Positions 6,389-10,931 of a DNA stretch of 10,931 nucleotides are shown in pieces. The stretch's first letter is position 1; the number at the start of each line of letters is the position of its first letter. The DNA is from an uncultured Christensenella sp. GTDB taxonomy: Bacteria > Bacillota > Clostridia > Christensenellales > Borkfalkiaceae. The position numbers and the translations under genes were made by a program. The DNA lies in contig CAJUCM010000032.1 in assembly GCA_910585235.1 (NCBI GenBank), positions 1 to 10,931 on the forward strand, written 5' to 3'. The notes beneath the pieces were generated by a model, which saw only the letters and a list, made by a program, of their open reading frames with translations, had not been told where the DNA came from and searched no databases.

Positions 6389-7079
6389 GCACCACCTCGT
6401 AAACCCCGATTCCGAGCGCAACGGACGCATTCAGCGAATTTACTTTCCCGAACAACGGAATGGAAAGCGTTTTATCACATTTTTCTTTGGTCAGCCGTTT
6501 GACCCCGCTGTCCTCTCCGCCCACAACGAGAGCAACTTTTCCCGAAAACTTTTCTCCGTAAATATTTTCCCCGCCCGCTTCGAGCGCATAGACCCAATAG
6601 CCGAGCTTTTGCAGTTCTTCGATCGCATGATTTAATGAGGAAACTTTCGCAACTTTGATATGCTCCGCCGCTCCTGCGGAAATGCGGATCACGGCTTCAT
6701 TGACGGTCGCTCCCCTGACGGCGGGAATCACGACGCCGTCCGCGCCGGCACATTCCGCAACGCGCAGAATGCTGCCCAAATTGTGAACGTCCTCGATCCC
6801 GTCGCAAAGTACGATCAGACTCTCGTCCTTTCCTGCAAGATCATATAAATCGGAATAGACAAAATCGGTTGTAAACGCGATCACGCCCTGATGCCGTTTT
6901 GCCGTGCTTTCTCTGTCAAGAGCGGCGCGGGAGACAAACTGAACGCGGATATTCTTTTTGCGCGCCATTGCAAAAATGCGTCCGAGGCTATTTTCAGCGC
7001 CCTCTTCCATGAGTATTTTATCGACCGTCTTATCCGTTTTCAAAAGCTCGGTGACGGCGTTTCTTCCCTCTGTCTTCAT
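6363..7079 (-). CDS. rlmB: 23S rRNA 2'-O-ribose methyltransferase RlmB (TrmH/SpoU family)
   Basis: The 238-residue SPOUT methyltransferase should use S-adenosylmethionine to 2'-O-methylate a guanosine of 23S rRNA (Gm2251 in E. coli numbering). An N-terminal substrate-binding domain (about 1-75, beginning EGRNAVTELL) precedes the trefoil-knot catalytic domain. Motif 1 is DGIEDVHNLGSILR (93-106), motif 2 VVGGEDSGVKRL (185-196) and motif 3 IPLFGKVNSLNASVA (207-221). In motif 1 the usual D-P-H-N is D-V-H-N here. AAGGAG lies 7 bases before the ATG, which overlaps the mrnC stop as ATGA. The 3' end overlaps sigH by 26 bases. The neighbour mrnC also acts on 23S rRNA, so the first two genes form an rRNA maturation pair. 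Another SpoU-type target is the main alternative. Confidence 0.93.
   Translation of the reverse strand: MKTEGRNAVTELLKTDKTVDKILMEEGAENSLGRIFAMARKKNIRVQFVSRAALDRESTAKRHQGVIAFTTDFVYSDLYDLAGKDESLIVLCDGIEDVHNLGSILRVAECAGADGVVIPAVRGATVNEAVIRISAGAAEHIKVAKVSSLNHAIEELQKLGYWVYALEAGGENIYGEKFSGKVALVVGGEDSGVKRLTKEKCDKTLSIPLFGKVNSLNASVALGIGVYEVVRARLKTSD
6392..6398 (-). promoter_or_regulatory. Ribosome binding site for sigH inside rlmB
   Basis: On the - strand GAGGTGG occupies 6398 down to 6392. Its GAGG part lies 6 bases before the GTG at 6388. It supports the internal GTG rather than the ATG at 6430, and indicates that sigma factor output depends on ribosomes finishing rlmB. Confidence 0.6.
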
Positions 7080-7477
7080 TTAACCGCTCCTTCGCTGAAA
7101 AAAAGCTCCTCAATCCTTTCCGTTTGTCCCGTCAGATACAAAAAACCCAAAAGCGCTTCAAAGCCGGTGGATCGCACATATTCCCCGACGGAGGCATTTT
7201 TACTCTTCGTCGGTTTTTTGGCGTTTCTGCCCCGCCTGTATATCTCCTCTTCCTCCTGCGTCAAAAGCGGAAGAATCCGATCGAGCGCTTCGCTCTGTCC
7301 GTGCGCCGAGACAACGCGGGCAGTACGGCGGTCAAGTTCCCCCGTCTTATACTGACAAGAAAGCGCAAGCCGTTCCCTGACAAAAAGCGTATAGACAGCG
7401 TCTCCTACGAAAGCAAGAACGACGGGATTCATTTGTTTTACCCGATCTTTTTCCGCGGGCGACTGAAAAGCAAACAT
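7076..7477 (-). CDS. mrnC: Mini-ribonuclease III (23S rRNA maturation)
   Basis: The 133-residue protein is a stand-alone RNase III catalytic domain without the dsRNA-binding domain, the Mini-III family that trims the ends of 23S rRNA precursors in Firmicutes. The signature acidic residue lies in VGDAVY (D26). RGRNAKKPTKSKNASV (82-97) and the second acidic site in STGFEALLGFLYL (E107) match the Bacillus enzyme. The ATG at 7477 gives about 17 residues before the LAFVGDA core, the same as the Bacillus protein. An earlier in-frame ATG at 7522 lies upstream of the promoter and would add residues unlike the family; a later ATG at 7432 is the alternative. No Shine-Dalgarno is visible and the predicted transcription start is only about 6 bases upstream. 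It is the first gene of the operon and overlaps rlmB by ATGA. Confidence 0.92.
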   Translation of the reverse strand: MFAFQSPAEKDRVKQMNPVVLAFVGDAVYTLFVRERLALSCQYKTGELDRRTARVVSAHGQSEALDRILPLLTQEEEEIYRRGRNAKKPTKSKNASVGEYVRSTGFEALLGFLYLTGQTERIEELFFSEGAVK

Positions 7478-7489
7478 GATACTATTGTA

Positions 7490-7518
7490 ATTATAACACA
7501 ACTTGAAAAAATTGACAA
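7490..7518 (-). promoter_or_regulatory. Promoter of the mrnC-to-gpsA operon
   Basis: Reading the - strand, TTGTCA (7518 down to 7513) and a perfect TATAAT (7495 down to 7490) are 17 bases apart. This is a near-consensus housekeeping promoter. The expected start is near 7483, only about 6 bases before the proposed mrnC ATG. Confidence 0.8.
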
Positions 7519-7590
7519 GCATTCGTATAAAAGGAATCCGACGATTTTTCAGAAACCTTTCGGCGCTTACGCAAAAACGGCAAAAAACAG

Positions 7591-7618
7591 TTGCGTTTCC
7601 TCAAAAAAAGACTATAAT
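7591..7618 (+). promoter_or_regulatory. Probable promoter of the antiporter-reductase unit
   Basis: A perfect -10 box TATAAT (7613-7618) follows TTGCGT (7591-7596, only TTG matching consensus) with a 16-base spacer. The A-rich region is divergent from the mrnC promoter, with about 72 bases between the two -35 boxes. The leader before the ATG at 7660 would be about 35 bases. No inverted repeat like the one at 358-396 is present, so the first unit's TetR protein is not an obvious regulator here. Confidence 0.55.
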
Positions 7619-7659
7619 AATATGGTCGATAAAAATAAACGTTTTTTTACAGGCATTGT

Positions 7660-8931
7660 ATGGAAGCATTTGAAATTCTTTTGCCTTTGGCACTCATTCT
7701 GTTACTTGCAAAACTTATGGGGCTCGGAACGCACCGTCTCGGCATGCCCGCCGTGATCGGCATGCTCGTTGCCGGAATCCTCATAGGCGTTTTGGAATTT
7801 ATACCATGGCAACCGTTGCAAAACGCGCTCTTTTCGGACGAAGTAAAATATGTTCTGAAAATCATGAGCAAGATCGGCGTCGTTCTCATCATGTTTTCGG
7901 CGGGTTTGGGAACCGACCTTAAAAAACTCAGGCAAACGGGAGTCGCGGCGATCGTGATAACCCTGTTCGGCGTACTTGTTCCAATGTTTTTGGGCTGGCT
8001 CACCGCTTCGCTCTTTTTCGGGTTCGGCAACGTACTTTCCAACCTCTTCTACGGCGCGATCCTCACCGCGACTTCCGTCTCCGTCACGGTCGCGGTTCTG
8101 AAAGAACTCGGTAAACTCGACAGCAAGGTTGGAACTTCCGTCATTGCGGCGGCGGTCATCGACGACGTGATCGGCATTATCATTCTCTCCGTTTTGACGG
8201 GCTTTTCGTCGGGAAGCGGAGAAAATACGGGCTGGTCCTGGTTTTCGCCGAATGCGGGTATGGTCGTCATTAAAATCGTTATTTTCTTTATTGCCGCAAT
8301 CGGGCTCGGCATTCTCCTCAGAATGCTGTTCAATGTCATGGAGCGCAAAGCGCCCCACAACCGCCGCATTCCGATCATCTCGCTTGCAGCGTGTTTTATC
8401 TATGCGTATGTAGCAGAAAAAGTTTTCGGCGTTGCGGATATTACGGGCGCATACATCGCGGGGATCCTGCTCGGCGGAACGCTCTCGGAAACGCCCTACG
8501 TCGAATCGAAAATCGATCAGATGGGTTATCTCTTCTTCTCCCCTATCTTTTTTGCAAATATCGGCATTTCAAATATTCAGTTGTTCAATAACATCAATTT
8601 GCAATTTCTGGCGTTCGGCGCGGTGTTCGTCATTGCCGCGATCCTCGGCAAACTTTTAGGCTGTGCGGCAGGAGCGAAAATCTGTAAATTTAACTTCCGC
8701 GACTCTTTCCGCGTGGGACTCGGTATGATGGTGCGCGCAGAAGTTATTCTGATCTGTACGGAAAAAGGCGTCGCCTGCGGTCTCGTCGATCCCGCCGTAT
8801 ATCCGTTCGTCATTCTGATCATTTTACTCTCTTCCGTACTTACCCCCGTACTTATGAAATGGTCGTACCGAAAAGAAGAAAAATCCAAACCCTCGTTAAA
8901 AACGCCCGACGACGGCGTAAAACCCGAATAA
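7660..8931 (+). CDS. CPA2-type cation:proton antiporter (NapA/KefB-like membrane domain)
   Basis: This 423-residue inner-membrane antiporter has about 12-13 hydrophobic segments. Signatures are TATSVSVTVAVLKELGKL (136-153), the ion-binding pair D168-D169 in AAAVIDDVIGIIILSV, and GMMVRAEVILI (355-365), the counterpart of the G-M-x-P-R-G-E-V motif of CPA2 exchangers. LGKLLG (329-334) holds a lysine in the region where NapA has its functional lysine. It differs from the other antiporter in the window in all these motifs. It stops after a short charged tail (401-423, rich in K and E) with no KTN/RCK domain. The binding site before the ATG is weak (AGG at 7651-7653). A Kv-beta-like reductase follows after 18 bases, so the two are probably co-transcribed. 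Na+, K+ or another ion cannot be decided from sequence. Confidence 0.93.
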   Translation: MEAFEILLPLALILLLAKLMGLGTHRLGMPAVIGMLVAGILIGVLEFIPWQPLQNALFSDEVKYVLKIMSKIGVVLIMFSAGLGTDLKKLRQTGVAAIVITLFGVLVPMFLGWLTASLFFGFGNVLSNLFYGAILTATSVSVTVAVLKELGKLDSKVGTSVIAAAVIDDVIGIIILSVLTGFSSGSGENTGWSWFSPNAGMVVIKIVIFFIAAIGLGILLRMLFNVMERKAPHNRRIPIISLAACFIYAYVAEKVFGVADITGAYIAGILLGGTLSETPYVESKIDQMGYLFFSPIFFANIGISNIQLFNNINLQFLAFGAVFVIAAILGKLLGCAAGAKICKFNFRDSFRVGLGMMVRAEVILICTEKGVACGLVDPAVYPFVILIILLSSVLTPVLMKWSYRKEEKSKPSLKTPDDGVKPE

Positions 8932-8949
8932 ACATTTTAGGAGCACCGT

Positions 8950-9924
8950 ATGAAATACCGCAATTTAGGAAAATGGGGTCTAAAAGTAAGCGAAGTCGCG
9001 CTCGGAAGCTGGGTTACAAAACTTGCGGGAACACAAGCGGAAGAAATTGCAAAAGCCGTCGTTGATAAAGCGTTTGACGAAGGAGTCAATTTTTTTGACT
9101 GTGCGGACGCGTATTCGGGCGGAGACGCGGAACGCTTTTTAGGCAAAACGCTCGCCCGTCATAAACATAGCGAATACATTGTATCCTCAAAAGTATTTTT
9201 TCCGATGGGAAAGGGTGCAAACGAATGGGGTTTGTCGCGCAAACATATCATCGAACAGCTTGACAATACGCTGAAAAATATGAAGCTCGATTACCTCGAC
9301 CTGTATTTCTGTCACAGGTTCGATCCGACCACCCCCATTGAAGAGACGATGCAGGTACTTTCGGATATGGTCGATGCGGGAAAGATCCTGTACTACGGCG
9401 TTTCGGAATGGTCGCCCGTCCAGATCACGGAAGCGATCCACCTCGCAAAAGAGAATAACCTGCGCCCTTTAAGCGTGATACAGCCCCAATACCATATGGC
9501 TGACCGCTATATTGAAGACGAAATCATGGGCATCTGCGAAAAATACGGCGTAGGGATCACCGTATTTTCTCCCTTGGCGCAGGGACTTTTCACGGGGAAA
9601 TACCGTAAGGGACACCCGATCCCCGAAGGCTCGCGCGCAACGTGGCAGACGGATAAACAACTCGTTAATCTTTTGACCGAAGAAAATCTTAACAAAGTGG
9701 AACGGTTGATCCCCATTGCCGAAAAACTCGGCGTCCCCCTCTCCACGCTTGCGCTCGTTTGGATATTGCGCAAAAAACCAATCACTTCGGTCATCACAGG
9801 CGCAAGCAAAGCGGAACAGCTCCTTTCCAACGTCAGAGCAAGCGAGCTGACGATTCCCGAAAACGTTCTCGAAGAAATCGAAGCGATTCTCGATTACAAA
9901 CCGTTTGTAAGAAGAATCGGCTGA
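8950..9924 (+). CDS. Aldo/keto reductase of the Kv-beta-like (AKR6-type) branch
   Basis: The 324-residue cytosolic TIM-barrel oxidoreductase is expected to use NADPH. The catalytic tetrad is intact: D50 and Y55 in FFDCADAYSGG, K81 in SSKVF, H122 in FCHRFDP. Resemblance to animal potassium-channel beta subunits is unusually clear. It includes the opening MKYRNLGKWGLKVS, GLSRKHIIE (94-102), the YHM after Q180, SPLAQGLFTGKY (207-218) for the cofactor pyrophosphate, GASKAEQLLSN (284-294) for the adenosine phosphate, and the late KPF. Kv-beta has Asn where this protein has the catalytic His122, so it should be a competent reductase. AGGAG (8939-8943) lies 6 bases before the ATG. It shares a transcript with the antiporter. 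Its physiological substrate is unknown; a general aldehyde reductase is the conservative reading, and a redox-sensing partner of the antiporter is the speculative one. Confidence 0.92.
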   Translation: MKYRNLGKWGLKVSEVALGSWVTKLAGTQAEEIAKAVVDKAFDEGVNFFDCADAYSGGDAERFLGKTLARHKHSEYIVSSKVFFPMGKGANEWGLSRKHIIEQLDNTLKNMKLDYLDLYFCHRFDPTTPIEETMQVLSDMVDAGKILYYGVSEWSPVQITEAIHLAKENNLRPLSVIQPQYHMADRYIEDEIMGICEKYGVGITVFSPLAQGLFTGKYRKGHPIPEGSRATWQTDKQLVNLLTEENLNKVERLIPIAEKLGVPLSTLALVWILRKKPITSVITGASKAEQLLSNVRASELTIPENVLEEIEAILDYKPFVRRIG

Positions 9925-9940
9925 AACACCAAAATAATGC

Positions 9941-9977
9941 GTATCCCCCGCCAAACTGCGGGGGATACTTTATATTT
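9941..9977. terminator. Perfect-stem terminator between convergent reductase and glmS
   Basis: GTATCCCCCGC (9941-9951) pairs perfectly with 9958-9968 around the loop CAAACT, an 11-bp stem. TTTATATTT follows on the + strand. On the - strand the hairpin lies 8 bases past the glmS stop and is followed by an AT-rich GCATTATTTTGG tract. It probably ends both transcripts, and the + strand tail overlaps the last bases of glmS. Confidence 0.85.
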
Positions 9978-10931
9978 ACTCCACCGTAACGCTCTTGGCG
10001 AGGTTACGCGGTTTGTCGGGATCGTTTCCGCGTGCGAGCGAAATATAATACGCAAGCATCTGCAACGGTATTACGGAAAGGATGGGCGAAAACACTTCTT
10101 CGCACGCGGGAATCAAAACGCTTTCCGTCGTCTCTCCGTTCCGTATCAGTTCGGGAAGCGACGTGATAAGAAACACTCTCGCGCCGCGGGAACGCGTTTC
10201 ATGCACGGCGTTCATGGTTTTTTCGGCAAGTTCGCGATGGGTCAGAACCGCAACGACAGGCGTCTTTTCGTCCACGAGCGCGAGCGTACCGTGTTTTAAT
10301 TCTCCCGCGGCATATCCTTCGCTCGGCAGATAGGATATTTCTTTGAGTTTCAGGCTCCCTTCCAGTGCGGTGCAATAATCCACGCCCCTGCCGATAAAAT
10401 AAACGCTTTTGGCATTCAGAAAATAGGGCGTCCATGCACGCACTTGTTCCGAAACTTTCAGCGTCTCTTCGGCAAGACGCGCCGTCACGGAAAAATCGTT
10501 TTCTTTTCCCGCCCGTAGATTTGCAAGCGCATACAAAACGGCAAGTTGCGCGTTAAAACTTTTGGTTGCGGCAACTGCGATCTCCGCCCCAGCTTTCGTT
10601 TCAAGGACGCAATCCGCAATTCTTGTCAGAGACGAATATGCCGTATTCGTGACCGCCGCAAGATATGCGCCCCGCTCTTTTGCAAGTTTTGCGGCGGCAA
10701 GCGTATCCGCCGTTTCCCCGCTCTGACTGATCGCAATTACCAACATATTTTTATTTATAATGGGATCCCGATAGCGATATTCGCTTGCGATCGAAACTTC
10801 GACCGGCACGCGGCAGAGCGATTCAAAGGCATATTTCGCGCACAATCCGCTGTGGTACGCTGTTCCGCAAGCCACAATATGTATATAGTCTGTCTGACAT
10901 AATACTTTGTAAAATGTTTCAAATTCAGATT
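9976..10931 (-). CDS. glmS: Glutamine--fructose-6-phosphate aminotransferase, C-terminal part (partial)
   Basis: The last 317 residues of GlmS are in the window; the open frame continues without interruption past the right edge, so the glutaminase domain lies outside. GlmS makes glucosamine-6-phosphate from fructose-6-phosphate and glutamine, the first step towards UDP-GlcNAc for peptidoglycan. Both sugar-isomerase (SIS) domains are visible. The first has ACGTAYHSG near fragment residue 20 and SQSGETADTL near 68. The second has FIGRG, ALEGSLKLKEIS and GYAAGELKHG. The C-terminus KPRNLAKSVTVE matches the family end almost exactly. KHGTLAL replaces the usual KHGPLAL. The internal GTG at 10875 is not the start: upstream codons encode a family-like strand (YIHIVACGT). 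Any glmS ribozyme would lie beyond the window. Confidence 0.96.
   Translation of the reverse strand, partial: SEFETFYKVLCQTDYIHIVACGTAYHSGLCAKYAFESLCRVPVEVSIASEYRYRDPIINKNMLVIAISQSGETADTLAAAKLAKERGAYLAAVTNTAYSSLTRIADCVLETKAGAEIAVAATKSFNAQLAVLYALANLRAGKENDFSVTARLAEETLKVSEQVRAWTPYFLNAKSVYFIGRGVDYCTALEGSLKLKEISYLPSEGYAAGELKHGTLALVDEKTPVVAVLTHRELAEKTMNAVHETRSRGARVFLITSLPELIRNGETTESVLIPACEEVFSPILSVIPLQMLAYYISLARGNDPDKPRNLAKSVTVE

Noticed and set aside
7570..7596. ACGCAA/TTGCGT inverted repeat as an operator for the second antiporter
   Set aside because: The arms are only 6 bp with 15 bases between them in an A-rich region, which is easily expected by chance, although the right arm coincides with the putative -35 box.
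10800..10931. glmS ribozyme or start of glmS
   Set aside because: The frame continues upstream through the window edge with family-like residues before ACGTAYHSG, so the gene start and any ribozyme lie outside the window.

Overview
The window looks like chromosomal DNA from an uncultivated or little-studied member of the Clostridia (Firmicutes/Bacillota). The evidence is a SigH-type sigma factor next to Mini-III and RlmB, a dnaX-ybaB-recR block, strong AGGAGG-type ribosome binding sites, and a GpsA variant that resembles a clostridial clade. No phage, transposon, IS or CRISPR sequence was seen. A genus cannot be named from the sequence alone. No gene-free stretch exceeds 300 bases.

Layout. 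(1) Bases 2-264, + strand: tRNA-Val(GAC) and tRNA-Leu(UAG), separated by a hairpin plus T-run and closed by an intrinsic terminator. (2) Bases 334-2175, + strand: an AT-rich two-gene unit with a TetR-family regulator translationally coupled to a CPA2-type cation:proton antiporter. A near-consensus promoter overlaps a perfect 15-bp inverted repeat that also covers the regulator's start codon. A strong hairpin terminator closes the unit and is shared with the convergent operon. (3) Bases 2184-7518, - strand: a seven-gene housekeeping operon, mrnC, rlmB, sigH, dnaX, ybaB/ebfC, recR and gpsA-like. Gaps are 13 bases or less or genes overlap, and a sigma-A-like promoter precedes mrnC. The operon joins two blocks that are separate in Bacillus subtilis (mrnC-rlmB...sigH and dnaX-yaaK-recR). 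(4) Bases 7591-9977, + strand, divergent from the operon: a second, different CPA2-type antiporter followed 18 bases later by an aldo/keto reductase that closely resembles the potassium-channel beta subunit (Kv-beta/AKR6) branch. A bidirectional terminator follows. (5) Bases 9976-10931, - strand: the C-terminal half of glmS, running off the right edge.

How the genes fit together. The long operon links rRNA maturation (Mini-III, RlmB), a transition-state sigma factor, the clamp loader, recombination mediators and phospholipid precursor synthesis under one promoter. The two antiporter units on either side probably handle Na+/K+/H+ homeostasis. The most interesting candidate system is the antiporter plus Kv-beta-like reductase pair. 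Neither antiporter carries the C-terminal nucleotide-binding (KTN/RCK) domain of Kef systems, so a soluble NADPH-binding reductase could act as a redox-sensing partner. That is a hypothesis from gene context and remembered family resemblance, not a demonstrated function.
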